From the NCBI GenBank assembly GCA_030407005.1, contig JAUDYN010000007.1, forward strand, positions 434,001 to 498,000: a stretch of 64,000 bases of DNA, read 5' to 3'. The notes under the pieces were generated by a model that was given only the letters and a program-made list of their open reading frames with translations, was not told the origin of the DNA and did no database searches. This document shows, piece after piece, positions 1 through 11,974 of this stretch. The translations under genes and the position numbers were made by a program. The first letter of the stretch is position 1. Every line of letters begins with the position of its first letter. Origin of the DNA: Desarmillaria ectypa. Lineage: Eukaryota; Basidiomycota; Agaricomycetes; Agaricales; Physalacriaceae.

Positions 1-276
1 ATTGTGTTTCGAATAACCCAGCCGCTTCTTCTACCACCAAGACTGACTTAACGACATGGCTATAAGCCTTCACGAGGATCACAAGGATACTACATGTTAT
101 ACCACTGTCAGCATCCATTTTCCTTCGGTGTTCCCAAGAGAAGAAGTGCATAAAGTACATATGACGAAGCGGATGAATGACATTCCTACTTGGAATCAGT
201 AGTATTTAACGGACCGACTACAGTTCATTGTAGTGCCAATATAGAAGTTTTTTCGAGAAGACTCGATCCCTAGATT

Positions 277-1260
277 TTATGTACGTGGGAACCTAATCGA
301 GTTTCGTATGACTTTAAGGGTCAATTGCAAGAGATCGATTGGCGGCGCGAGGAACACCCGAAAGTGCCATGATGCTGAGCCTGCTTGGGCATCCTATCCG
401 ATACGTCAAACGCGGACAAGCACGCTATAATTCAGCTGAACTTACAGTGAAGGAGAAGCCTGTTAGCTTCTCTATATCCCAGCGAAGCCAGGCACCTTCA
501 GAGAGGGTCTCCCTTGGAACCGGCACCGTAGTCGCAAACGCGTAATCTAGAATCAGAAGCGGGTATTCAGCTGAATCGACTATTTGGATGCACAAATACA
601 TACCAACTACTTTTGTCGTACCTCTGAATGCACCGTACATAAGTAATGAGTAGTCAAACTTGAACATTATGACCGGTACGCACCAAAGCGGCTCAATCTT
701 ATCCGCGTGCATCCGGAAGTACTTCTTGGAAAGATCCTTGGGTATCGAGGCCGGGACGGTTTGTAGTCGCTTGTTCAGATAGATAGCCCCATAGATCGCT
801 TTCGAGCACCTTTGTCTATAGTACTACCTTTATGAGCCTGCCCTGAGGAAGAGCTGAACATATCTAGTACGCTTATTTTCCTGATTCTATGCGCCAGCAC
901 GTTTCGCGTCCAAAGAGCTCAACTACGTCTCTGGTTCGACGACAACGACATCTTCAAAGTGATTATGGCACACACACGCTGCAACCAGGCCCACAATACT
1001 GAAGGGGGAAAGAAAGCACCTCGTGAACACGGGAATCGCAGAATTTGGAAGGACTGCTTGCCTTCCGCCGCAGATAACGGCTGTGCTTTTGTGCCTTTAA
1101 TCTTTTCGCTAGGGAGTCGACGCCCAAGAGTATCGACATCCAAGACACACGTCTGCTTCAGGAGAAGACTTCGTCGTACAGCGCGTTCGAGAGATACCAC
1201 GATGTAGTATATGCCCAATATAATAGCAGCAACCTGGGAAAATATGACGTCCATGGTCAC
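277..1260 (-). pseudogene. FAD-dependent monooxygenase-like, copy 1 (internally deleted)
   Basis: Relic of the six-copy family described most fully at 25419-27608. The N-terminal part (1260 down to about 900) reads a hydrophobic segment, then the family signature KQTCVLDVDTLGRRLPS, then the end of the FAD-binding fold VCHNHFEDVVVVEPET, which is followed by a stop. At about 820 the sequence jumps straight to the C-terminal block QRCSKAIYGAIYLNKRLQT, then KYFRMHADKIEPLW and PVPRETLSEGAWLRW, and the last exon HFRVFLAPPIDLLQ, ending at a TAA at 277-279. The central kilobase that forms the substrate domain in other copies is gone, so no working enzyme can result. The break is a clean internal deletion rather than scattered decay. 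Confidence 0.8.
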
Positions 1261-2399
1261 CCTAAGGAATTTAGCGCCGTCTACGGGATTTATATAGTAG
1301 CGTGTAGCAAAAACTGATGAATGACATCGACATGGAATGGTACTGTCGAAAATTTGGGCGTCCGTGGAGAGCGTAGTATCGGAATTATAAACTCTCCGTG
1401 TAAGGTCCGAGCCGTTGAAAGGTGAGGTCCTTTGCTACAACGTACTACCAGGAACACCGTTGAGCATTTCCTCTGAGGCTCTAGCTCAATATGCTGTTAT
1501 ACCCAGGCAGCTTTAACCTACCAGTGCATTATGGATAAATCGGTGATCAGGATTTCTGAAAACCTGGCTGAAGGTTTGTTTTTGCGTATACCTTCAAGTA
1601 CCACTGAGGTGGGACCTCCGCGGCTGAGGAAGGGTGGAAGACTTAAAATCGCTGTGTTCGTTTCCTGTTTCCCGAATCCTGGTCCAAGACTTCAGTCTAA
1701 TGCTAATGGGATTGAGTCTAGACTTACTACGTGTCGGACATCCTTTCGAAATTTTTAACTGGCAAGCCCTATCTCGAAGCGCTTAAAATGACTAGAACAA
1801 CGAAACCCGAAGGTCCGAGTCTGACGTAACCGTTCAAGATTTCACCAGCCCGAGTTTCCCGAATGGCTCAATTCATTTTTAATTCCCATCACGGTCGAGG
1901 ATAGCGCAAGCATTCTTGCCACAGTGAGCTCTTATGGCCTGATCTTGAAATTTCCCTTTCCATATGCCCTGTTCTCGTTTTGTAAACGACCTAATATCGA
2001 TCTCCACGATGTGGCCTACCAAAACGGATTGGGCTACATAGCAAACCACCCTCTGGTGTTGGCACCTCCATGATGGAGCTTCGAACCTAGTATTTTGCTT
2101 CTTCTAACGTCGTTGGTAGCTTGTTGCCTTCCAAACCAGTGACGCTGGCACGGGGTTGTAATTGGTGGGAGCAATTATTAACCTAGGAGCCGCTTAGAGA
2201 TCGGGTATGAACTGACGGCGATTCAAAGGCGGGATCGATGTTTGGGCAGCGGCGGAATAGGTCGAGAGCAGAGAAAAGGTCATGCAAGTGATGATCTCAG
2301 ACGAGTTTACGGCGGACAATTGGACTGTCGTCAGAAATGCGGTAAAGGGACATGGCGGGACAAGATGCCGGTGGCTATTGTAAAGAGGGATTGTACAAG
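1261..2399. other. Gene-free stretch
   Basis: About 1.1 kb with only short open frames and no recognisable protein segment, RNA gene or repeat on either strand. It separates FAD copy 1 from the F-box relic. Confidence 0.5.
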
Positions 2400-3004
2400 T
2401 TACATTCTACTCGGCAAGGGGTATCAACCGCGGGGCGATAGAGAAAGCATATTAAATGGCACAGTAGGAGTCTTCAAGAAGGTGCGATGTATGGATCATC
2501 TCAAGATGAATTTTTTGGAGGATGGGAAAGGGGTCTCTGAGGTGGTCGAGGACGTGGAAATATTGGGCGAGAGCCGAAGAAAGACGTCACTCCAGCGCTG
2601 TGAATGGGAGAAGAGGATTTGGGGTATCTTGTACGAGGACTGCGAGTCATTGCGCGTCGCTATCTGGACAATCCGGGATACCACCGTTTCAATATGCGTA
2701 ATGGCACCGGTACGACATAGGAAGGATCGTCTTCGAGGGTGGCGCAAATGGTGAGTGGCCAGGACTGCGATCACTCGAGGATGGCGGCAAGGCCTTTTCC
2801 CGATTTACGTACATTTACATTATTCCAGAGATGGGGAGATACCAAGGCTACAGCTCTCCAATGGCTGCAGACGTTGACAAAGCCAGCATTGACAATATCA
2901 TCGTCTCTGTCGTAAGCAAGGCCAAATATCTCGGAGAGCAGGTCGAATGGCATCTCGGATGAGAGGGACAAGTATGCCGGTGGCTGTTCACTGTAATGCC
3001 GCAC
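2400..3004 (-). pseudogene. F-box protein relic
   Basis: The minus strand starts at an ATG at 3004 and reads an F-box-like segment, MPFDLLSEIFGLAYDRDDD followed by VCSHWRAVALVSPHLWNNV. This is the usual Agaricomycetes pattern of a P..LLSEIF box followed by C..WR.VAL..P.LW. Family members recruit substrates to SCF ubiquitin ligases. The frame then ends at LAAILE and a stop. Downstream on the same strand, in a different frame, comes ILFSHSQRWSDVFLRLSP, the expected start of the leucine-rich part. A frame lesion near 2780 and the missing LRR tail make this a truncated pseudogene. The 170-residue plus-strand frame over the same bases looks like an antisense shadow. Confidence 0.6.
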
Positions 3005-3280
3005 ACGTGATCATAACAGTTTAGGGTCAGCCTCGAGCATTCCTCATGCGGGAACTAGAGGAAGCCTGAGACCGGTGTCCTGTGGTTTTCGAGATCTCAT
3101 AGCGAAAAACACGAGTCAGAACAGTGGGAACAATACACCCATCGGCTAGACACATTGAGTCCCGTCCTCATTACAGCACGCCTAAAAATATTCCACCAGT
3201 GATGCCCACTCATGATTTGTAGTCGCTGACTTCCCGGGAACGGTGTTTCATTAACATAATTACATTCGTTTATACGTTCT

Positions 3281-5434
3281 TCAGCCTTTGATGAGGCTCC
3301 AGAACACTTTGAGTATAAGCCCAAATTGTAACGCATCAATAGGCGGAGCGAGGAGCATTCTGACATGCCACATCGCCGAACCTGCTTGCTCATCCTGATG
3401 GGAGATGTGAGCGCAGGTCGGACAGCTATATCCGACTGACACTTACAGTGAAAGATAGAATGGTTAGCTTCTTGCTGTACCACCGAACCCACGATCCTTG
3501 GGATAAGGTTTCTCCCGGAACCGGAATTGTCGTTTTATAGGCGTAATCTGAACAGGGTCCGTTCAGTCCCGGCATGGCTATGTGGAAACATCATATGGGT
3601 ACGCACCACCGGCTTTAAGTGATGTCCTGACGACCGGCTGTTGGTAAAATATTCAAAGGAGATTTTGAAAAGGCCTCACCAAATCGGTTTGATCTTTTCC
3701 GCGTGGTTGTTGAAGTACGTCTTTGAGAAGTCCTTGGGTATGGATGTCAAGTTACACAGGAGGTCATTAAGACAAAGGGAACCATAGAAGGCCTTGGAGC
3801 ATCCTTGTCTAGGCCTATTGTTAGCGTCCGAGTGCCAGGACAGTTTGAAGTGCATACCCATAGACCGGGTTCACCCTCATGACGCTGTCACCCAGCGCTA
3901 CCCAATTGGATGGCAAGTTAACGGCCCTCTCATATCTGATATGGCTGGAGCCAGCTGGTAGAATCCTCAGCACCTTCCCATCGAAACCACCAGAAAGCAC
4001 GTACGAAAACGAACTCGACTGCAAGTCAGGGTATCCGCTACTTCGTCCAGCATGTCCAACATCGCAAAAAACGCCTCAGGAATAGGCTTCTCGGTGATAA
4101 TACTTCGAGTAAAAGCCTTGCCTTCCTCAAGAGTCTCCGGGAGGTTGCTGTCACCCAGAGAACTAAAGCAAAGTTGCACTGGTGGACATTGATTCGAAGT
4201 TCATACAAAAGAAACGTATACTTACCGATACCCCCATCTACGCGCTGAGAGTACACGTTTCGGAAATCCTGCTCCGGATCCGTTGAGAGGCAGAAAATCC
4301 CCCCGCACTCGTCCCACGAAGTCGGGAGGCCAGGAAGCCTCCTGCCTAGCTCAGGCGTGACGCGGAACTGGAGTGTGGAATAATGAAGCTTCTGGTCATA
4401 CGTAATCTTCAGCTGGTCGAGAGGAAGCTGGTTCCTTGAGTATTTATCAGCAAATCCATATCCTTCTCACCGAAGCCATTTCAGACCACCAGCTGCAGGG
4501 CCTGTGCAATCTGATGGTGTGATGGATTATAAAGTTAGTACACGAACACACACAGCTCGCGAGATCATACCAACAACAAGAGCTGCGCGGATGGTGTGCG
4601 TGCCTTCAGAAGTACGGACCGTGACTGCATCAAGATATTCGGGATTGTGAGGGTTTCGAGAGACACCGGTGACCGTGCCGATGATCTGACGGATGTTCTT
4701 ATAATTCCCGCCCAAAACAAGACGGCGCATGAATGTCTCAATACCAGCACGCCCTGCGCGCAGAGTCTTTGGAAGAATGCCGCCATATTCGGCGTAGGGA
4801 GACCGTGTTACATTCCCCCACATGCGAACATGGAAATCAGAGGGAAGGATCCTACACCACATGTTAATAGAACAGAAACTTGATGGCTAATGATGTGCTT
4901 ACTTGACGCCAGATGCTTGACCCTTTTCTTCAACGTCGGGGAAGAGCTTGGTCAAGACCTTGTACCCCATTGCTAGAATGGCTATATTGATTATACATAT
5001 CAGGATACCGGAGCAAAAGGAAAAGAGAAAGAAGGATAGATACCATGCAGAGATTCGTACTGCATCACCCGCGAGCGCTTGCTTTCTTGATTCCATGGGT
5101 CGGCGCGCGTCGCGTCGGGAGAATTCATCCACGCCTCCGACTCAACAATGAGGACCTCGTCAAAGTGGTCATGACACACTCGAGCCGCTAAAAGACCCCC
5201 GACACTAAAAAGCCAGTTAACCGACAACGCGTCAGATACATACATATATACATACCTTCCGCCACAAATGACTGCTGTACCCTTGATCTTTTCGCTAGGA
5301 AATCTTTTCCCCAGCGTATCGAGCTCCAAGGCGCATGTGTGCTTCGACAAATGTTTGCGTCGGAGCGCACGTCCGAAATATAAGGCGGCGTAGTATACGA
5401 GGAGAGCTGCACCTGAAGCCAAGAGAAGATTCAT
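3281..5434 (-). pseudogene. FAD-dependent monooxygenase-like, copy 2 (one nonsense codon)
   Basis: Nearly full-length family member. Exon blocks in order are: a membrane anchor and HLSKHTCALELDTLGKRFPS from the ATG at 5434; the FAD motif ICGG followed by ARVCHDHFDEVLIVESEAW; NIRQIIGTVTGVSRNP; KITYDQKLHYSTLQFRVTP; EVADTLTCSRVRF; the flavin motif ALGDSVMRVNPVYG; KAFYGSLCLNDLLCNL; PVPGETLSQGSWVRWY; and the final exon AMWHVRMLLAPPID, ending with a stop at 3281. Introns have normal GT-AG ends, for example after KIKPIW at about 3677. The clear lesion is TGA at 4467-4469, in KWLR*EGYG where copy 5 reads KWLRREGYG. This is a CGA to TGA change. The gene may have died recently, and an allele without the stop could be functional. 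Confidence 0.75.
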
Positions 5435-5569
5435 CCTTGTCAACCAAGAGACAGTAAAAAAAGAGAAAAAATATAAGTACATAGAGGTGGCCCGCGACGG
5501 CCCCGTTGACTAATGGATGATTTTACGCATTCGGACTTCTTCACTACCACGAGTTTTCCAGTTTGGCCC

Positions 5570-7140
5570 GGGGACCGGAGAGCGGTCCCTGTACGATGAA
5601 TAAAAATAAAAAAATTCAAATCGTTCACAGCTCAGAGCTGAGTATCGTCATGAGAATGTTTTGTAGCAGTTTTATTGAGGCATATAATGTCGAGGATAGT
5701 TTTCGAGCATCGTGTCTGGATAGATATCAAGAGTCAACTCACTGCACACTTCACTGCAAACCCCAAGAAAATATAGACTGGATCAAATTCACCGTCATAA
5801 CGCTGTCGCCGATAGATATCCGATTTGGCAAGCTGATGCCCTTGTCATGTCAGATATGAATCGACGTTGCTAAGAGGCTGTTTGGGCATCTGGTGCGTCT
5901 AAACACAAGAACAAGACTTACGTCTTGCATATCCAGCGTGGGTAAACCACGCCTCGGGAATCGAGAATCGGGAATCGGCACCTCAGTAATCAACGTCCGG
6001 GCGCGCTTGCCTTCGCCTCGCCGGGGAGTCTCCGATGGCTCGCTCCAATCCACCAAACGATGCTGAAGGTCATCCGCATTAAACTGCGATTGACCAACAA
6101 CAATGTTTCACGGCGATCTCACGCATTTATCTATCAACCCAATGAGAGAACGCACATCAGTTCTTCTTCTCGGGGTCTGTAGCTAAACCGTAAATTACCC
6201 CCACTCTTATCTCACGGTACCGGGGCAAGTTCCCTTCCTCCCAAGCTCGGACGGAGCTTGGAATTGGAGCGCCGAATAATGAAGCTTCTGGTTATTAGTA
6301 GGAGATCTTCAGGACATCGATGGGCACCTGATCCATCGTATACGAGACCGTATCTCACCATTCTGAGCCCACAGCGGGTAAGGCCCAGCACAATCTACGA
6401 GATCTCTTTCGTAAAGATTCGCGAGATAATCATGGCAAGGGGTAAGACCACACCACCGATAACGAATGCGGCAACGAAGCCAGATTGAGGTGGTTCCTTC
6501 CTTGCGTAGTTCGGACCCACGTCAGATTGAGAAGGCGGGGTTAAACACGTCTCCAGAGACGCGTTAATAACTTGTCGGAAATTCTTGGATGTTACGCGGA
6601 GCATGAACGTCTTGAGTCCTGTACGGTGCGCGGACATCGTTTTGAGAAGCATAGTCCTGAGTTCATTGTCACTAGGGATCGTGTGTATCTTGTCCTGCAT
6701 GAAGGATTAAAATAGGAACACGGCCGAGGACCGAACGAACCTTATGGATGAAGCCTCGATTTCTTCCATGTATAAGGAAGAGCTTCTCCAGTGTAATGTA
6801 CCCATCGCCAGTATGGCTATACACTTGGTCAAAAACCATCATTTTTTGGAACAGCGACACACATGCAACATACTGGTTCGCGAAATGACACGACGAGGGT
6901 CCGAAGTTGAGCCACGCCTTTTGTGATCACTGACCACTTGGTTAAGCAAAGGAAGATCTGCGACGCTTGAGAACCAGATAAAATGAGGATTCTCATTCGG
7001 AGATACCGGAGCGAAGGAAGCAGCAGACCTTCCGCCTCCAAGCTCCATGCCCTTATTTCTCGACGTTCAGAACACACGTCGGTTGTAGCAGGGGCCTTCG
7101 TCGGAGGGCCGAGGAGAAGACGTCTCATATGCCCAGCATA
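5570..7140 (-). pseudogene. FAD-dependent monooxygenase-like, copy 3 (heavily decayed)
   Basis: Only fragments of the family are readable on the minus strand. They are ALRRRPLLQPTCVLNVEK followed by a stop near 7060; an AWLNF segment near 6900 in the place of the family's EAWLNS; HRTGLKTFMLRVTSKNFRQV near 6600, matching the family's AGLETLMRRLVLGG.YKNIRQ; a C-terminal GDSVMTVN near 5800; and QTRCSKTILDIICLNK near 5720. Frames change between the blocks and several stops interrupt them. The final two exons seen in other copies are not visible. This is the most degraded of the six copies, and its boundaries are approximate. Confidence 0.65.
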
Positions 7141-8179
7141 GATACTGACTGTTCCAGGGACCCAGAGACATTTCATATGATGGTACGAGGAGGAGAAAAA
7201 CCCGAAGGAGAGAGCGATGTTTTACGTAAGAAGAGTTGCGGCACCGACTTGTGTGCATTTTTGGCTGCCGAGCTTGCAGTGGCCCCCCTCCCCCTTTCGC
7301 CGCAGTCAAGACCAGATATGATGGACATATGAATCTGATCGTTGCGGTGATAATGCATATGCGGCAAGGAAGGACCCGACGAGACCCATTTTTCTGTCGC
7401 CATAAGGCAAGTTTTAACGTGTAATACCGTCTCCGAGTCTTTGGTACCCGGACCCGAATGTCCTACGCTACGAATAACGAATAGTACATGTTGTGCGTGA
7501 TGTCCAGAAAATCGTGATTCGTCGCCACCTTGTTGAAACATTATTAGGCACAGCACATACGGACACGTTCTAAGATAAGCTCACCGAGTGAACCCAGTGG
7601 CGTTCAGGGGGCGTAGTAAATAAATTTCCGGGGGACACTTCATTCACCAGGTCTCGGTCAGTCTACGAGTTGACTGTTAATCAAGCGGCCTCACTACATG
7701 ATGCATGATCCCCGTACCAATTCGGATACGATGGTATTTACTGCATTTGTTAGCGGGGAAACGTGTGGTTCTAATGGTCGGATCTTGCTTGGATTCGGTC
7801 AACGGTCAATGATGAACGGGATTTACACAAGCGAAGTGTCATATCTGTCGAAACCTGACAGTGTGAGATCATCCATACCCTTCATCGACACTTAGGGTTA
7901 TCATAGAATATGAAGAGGTATTTGAGGGATATTGGTAGTTCGGGATATGATGCAAGATCGGCTTGTAAATGCCGCTTCATTTTCAAACTCGTAATACCGG
8001 CACAAGCGAAATTATACATAGTGCCGAGATGTCGCTTTAACATCCGTCAGAGGTAACAAGTAGCTGCCGGTTCCGGCACTCCTTTGCTTAAATAGCAAAT
8101 TACATGCCATTTAAATAACCGTAGAGTTGTAGCGTCGTACAGTAAAGCAGTAAACGTAGCAAAAGACATAACTTAATAA
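7141..8179. other. Gene-free stretch
   Basis: One kilobase downstream of the F-box/LRR gene with no recognisable gene. A 127-residue minus-strand frame (7173-7556) resembles nothing I know and has no clear splice partners. Confidence 0.45.
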
Positions 8180-9924
8180 CTAGACTGTTACCTCCGTCAA
8201 GGAAGGAACGCATCTGCTCCAAAGGTTACTAAAACCATCCTCGTATCGCCTCCTCCACGGCGCCGCATTCCTCGTAACCTCCAAATGTCGAACGCCCCAG
8301 CGCTCGTACCTCCTCCCATCCATCTCCTGGAAAAATTTGCACACCTGACTCTCTTCCTGTTCCCGATCCTCGTATATCGGCTCCTCCCCGTCACGCGGTA
8401 CCACGTCACTGACAACCAGCTCTAGTCTCTGTACCGCCACACGCGCAGCCAAATAGTCCATCAACTGCGGGCTGAGTGTAACAGGACCCATACGGAGGCG
8501 GTGCAGTCGAGGCATTCGCAACCCTCGTACCTCCTCCGTAGAGAGATGCCGCCCTGTGATTACGAGATTTGCAAGTGTCCGGGGAAACCGACTTATGCAA
8601 AGTTGCGCACTCTCGTAGGGTATGCTACCCATCCCCAGCTCGAGCGAACAAAGCGAGGTGAGATTCACGGCATAAAAGGCACGTTGCATCCATTGAGGGA
8701 GAGAATCATCAACGATGGGGATGGGAGAGCTCAGGTCAGTTGCACGCAGCGAGAGGCTGCGAAGGGTGCGGCTGTGCATGTTGAGGAATGCGGCGACACT
8801 ATCTGGGTTGCCTAAATGAGGGGCGGTGAGGGGTATGCTTAAGGAGAGGGTATGGAGGTTGGGTTGAGGATACAGGGCGGAGAAGAAGGGCGACATATCG
8901 ATGGGTTCCCATAGGCGGAGTGAGAGCATCTGTAAGGAGAGGCTATTGATCATCGGTGCTAGAGTACGCGACAAGATCATGTCGTATCCCGCCACATCGA
9001 GTGCATGGTCCGTGCGCAAAAAGAGATCCAGCTCGCGTAGGGTACCAAAAAATGAGGGTTGCGACTTGAGTAAGGTCTGCAAGTTCTCCAAGGTGATTTC
9101 AAGGGTGAGCTTCGTCAGCGGTGAAGAACTGAACGGGGTGCAAAGAAATGGTGCAGGCGCGCTCTGTAGCCCAACCCATGCGATGTGATACTCTGTCAAG
9201 TTTGGCAGACTATTCAGGACGTCACCCATGATTGATATCAAATCATCGAGATTTTTGATGCGTGGTGGTCGTGATTTCCGTCCAAAAAACTTTCTAAACG
9301 AGAAGAGCGAGGAGGCCGGCGTGTCAAAATCTTCGTTGACGAAATGGGGATGTATGTGGAGTATTCGGACGCGTTTAGCGATGGCTGGATCTCTGTGATA
9401 TCATCAGAATCAATGCAAAACATGACAATAATGATGGGTTCAATAGGAGAAAGCGGGAACAGGTAATGCCCTTGACACTTCACGCGCTTCCACGATGTCG
9501 AAATAATCTGGATATATGCGCCAGAAAGGGGGGATTAAAGGTATAGCCGCGGGCGCAGGCAATCAGCACCGTCAGGCAACTCAGTTTCGCAGTTGCCAGA
9601 TGGTCGCCATACACGAGGCAAAAGGCAACTAGTAACGCGCCGGATGCCGCCCAAACTGCGCCCATAGGCGAGGAAATGTTGAAAAGGCGAGCAGAACATG
9701 TAGGGTAATGATACAGACGAAATCCAGCAGAACACTCACTTTAGTCGTACCAGTAGCCTCAGCATCTTCCTGCTCAAATACGCAAAACTGATCTGCCTGT
9801 ATCTCTGCTCCATCGCAAGGTGAAATAACGCGCTATTGACACTAAAGAGGTCCTCAAGGACAAGCGGTGGAATGAAATGAGCAATATTCAACCATATCTC
9901 GTAGGGAAAGGTTGATTTGGACAT
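8180..9924 (-). CDS. F-box/LRR-type protein
   Basis: Probable substrate adaptor of an SCF ubiquitin ligase. The likely start is the ATG at 9924, MSKSTFPYEIWLNIAHFIPP, which begins directly with an F-box-like helix. Exon 1 continues through YRQISFAYLSRKMLRLLVRL. A donor (GTGAGTG) follows near 9737. The next exon opens at about 9392 after a CACAG acceptor with DPAIAKRVRILHIHPHFVNE and runs uninterrupted to a stop at 8180. This long exon is leucine-rich (SLPNLTEYHIAWVGL, LRELDLFLRTD, NLHTLSLSIPLT), as expected of irregular LRRs. The intervening intron of about 345 bp is long for this genome, so a small extra exon may be hidden in it. An upstream in-frame ATG at 10008 would add 28 residues. The substrate is unknown. 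Confidence 0.75.
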
Positions 9925-10345
9925 GATGAAGGAAGTGACGGGGATTGGGGCAACAGATGTGCATGGCTCCGGTATAAGAACATGACTAGAACTAGGCAAG
10001 CCTGTCAATTACGTGATACGTCATGTTGTGCATTGAGCTTCCGGCGGCCATTGCCATTTTAGTTCTTCTCCCTCTTGCCTCCGTCCCCCCTTCTGTCAAA
10101 GCTTGTTCCTTGTAGCCTGCCCTTCAATCATACCACCATTATCTATATTGAATTCCCTCCTCCGCATAGCAAGATTCGGTGAGCACGTTTACTGCTTCCG
10201 GCTTGTTGCCAGATATTATTAATTGACATCAAGCTTGTCAAAAAGTGATCAATAGATTACGATTACAATTAACTCTTAACCGACGTCAACAACTCCTCCA
10301 TTTATCACCGTGTGAACCTGTTCTCATTCTATCTTTCATCAACTC
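9925..10345. promoter_or_regulatory. Divergent intergenic region
   Basis: 420 bp between the minus-strand F-box gene and the plus-strand small coiled-coil gene. The two genes point away from each other, so this stretch must hold both promoters. No specific binding site is claimed. Confidence 0.45.
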
Positions 10346-10963
10346 ATGGAACCACCGCGCAAGGTAGGTAGCAATCCTCCTGTTTTGTATTTGTCACCAT
10401 TTTACTTGTTTCCCTGGGCCAGGCTCAAAGTAAACCCCAAACGAGTACCCGGTATAAAGAAAAGTATGTATATGTCTATTAAACTTATCCGTATCGGCCT
10501 GAAATTTCATTGACCCGAGGTTCAATACCCTCCGAGAAACCTACACCCGAGCGACCGCCGTAAGTATTGCCTGCCTTCTCGCTCCCAGCTCAACTGTATT
10601 ACAATTTTTTTTACTTCACTGCTTTCTAGACCCGCGCAAACCACGAGAAAAATCTACAGACCGCAGGAGTGATCATGAAGAGGCTGCAGGACGAGATCGA
10701 GTCAGTTCTTCCACTTCTCTCCCTTCCTGTCTTCTCTTGTTGACGCACGGCGAGCAGTATGCTTCTTGAAGCTCTCATGGACGCAGCTGCTCAGGAAGAA
10801 ATTCAGATACAGATGCCGATGCCAGTGACACCCCCGCCGGCAACGAATGGCCATGGCCATGGGAATTCGCATTCGGCGCCTCCACCAGCTCGTTATGAAG
10901 ACGTACGTAGCTGCCAACTTACCGTTCTTGGCATCTGACCAAATCTTATCACAGCTCTCATAG
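10346..10963 (+). CDS. Small coiled-coil protein, INO80 subunit F-like
   Basis: Six short exons that join in one frame: 10346-10363, 10423-10463, 10520-10559, 10630-10700, 10758-10902 and 10955-10963. Every intron begins GT and ends AG (GTAGGT, GTATGT, GTAAGT, GTCAGT, GTACGT donors). The product is about 107 residues. A basic N-terminus leads into a helical, probably coiled-coil core (RYKEKFNTLRETYTRA, then MKRLQDEIDMLLEALMDAAA). A Pro/Gly/His-rich tail ends in PPPARYEDLS. The core resembles fungal INO80-complex subunit F-type proteins, small chromatin-remodeller components, but this is recall of a pattern and not a search. The gene model is much surer than the function. No exon is long enough to show up as an open reading frame on its own. 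Confidence 0.7.
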
Positions 10964-11974
10964 CCACGCCTCTCCCCACGCCGTAATCAAATAATGTTGT
11001 GCGTTCTCTTCTCGGTGCCTTCATTGCCACCCCTTCCCCTTGACAGATTACTCTTACTGTCCTATCTCCCTCCAATGTAGCATATACAGTAATTCGTGTA
11101 CCTTCGGAATACATATAGCATCCTCCAAGCCTGAAGCCACAGCGCCCCTCCATGCCAACCATCAATATTAATAGACGTCAGTCGGAGTACTACAGTAGTA
11201 TAGAGTTTGGACGTTTGACTTGACAAGTACCGCCATGCACCCGCTTTTAGATCACTGCACCATATGGCGAACGCAGCGCAGTTTGATAACCGGATGCTGG
11301 GCCGGTGGTGCATCTGGTCGATGTCTGGTTACCAGATCATCACTGAAATATGTCAGGCAGGATCAATCAACTTACTGTTCCGCGCCACACACTTGTGACG
11401 AGCGTTGCACTCGAGTCCATCCGCAGGTGAGAATGAAAATAAGTAGAGTATGACCTAGGAAGCGCACGTGGATCATCATCTGCATGCATACTCTTGATTC
11501 TTACTACCCTGATTCTGACATTTTCCATCGGAGTGCGGTAGAGCTTGACAGCGTTGACCCCTTCAATTGTCAACCTTGGCCAGCCTCGGCGGCTTCGGCT
11601 TCAACGTCCGGGAGTCACGTGTATTACACGTGTTCACGTGAATCTATGGGCACTCGAATAGTAACCCGCAAATAGCACGCCACAGCGCATTCTTGAATCT
11701 CATAAGCCTTCCATTACGCTATCCTTCTATCCATCCATCGTTCTGGTAGCGCAACAGATTGCATTCTGCCTTTCTCTTCAAGAACGGTGCTTTTTGCGGC
11801 TGACTTCGGTTCAACATGGCGAGAATCCCGTATCAGACTACATTGGACCTAATGAGGAGCCGGGGAATGATGCATCAAGTTGACGGCATCTAAGGTTGCG
11901 GCAGAGTTGGGAAGGATGCGTTGAACTTTTCTGCTTGAGACCTTTTATCCCAGACGGTTCCTGCGTCGCTCATC
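10964..11974. other. Intergenic region with an E-box cluster
   Basis: About 1 kb with no gene I can support. It contains four CACGTG palindromes, three of them packed together (see 11616-11640). Confidence 0.45.
11616..11640. promoter_or_regulatory. Cluster of three CACGTG E-boxes
   Basis: CACGTG occurs at 11616-11621, 11627-11632 and 11635-11640, with a fourth at 11465-11470. CACGTG is the classic site of fungal bHLH factors of the Cbf1/Pho4/SREBP type. The cluster lies 1.1 kb upstream of the OPT transporter start, so a nutrient-responsive role is possible but unproven. Confidence 0.45.

Noticed and set aside
2242..2754. 170-codon plus-strand frame
   Set aside because: It lies antisense to the F-box relic, whose minus-strand reading has recognisable motifs. 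The plus reading has none.
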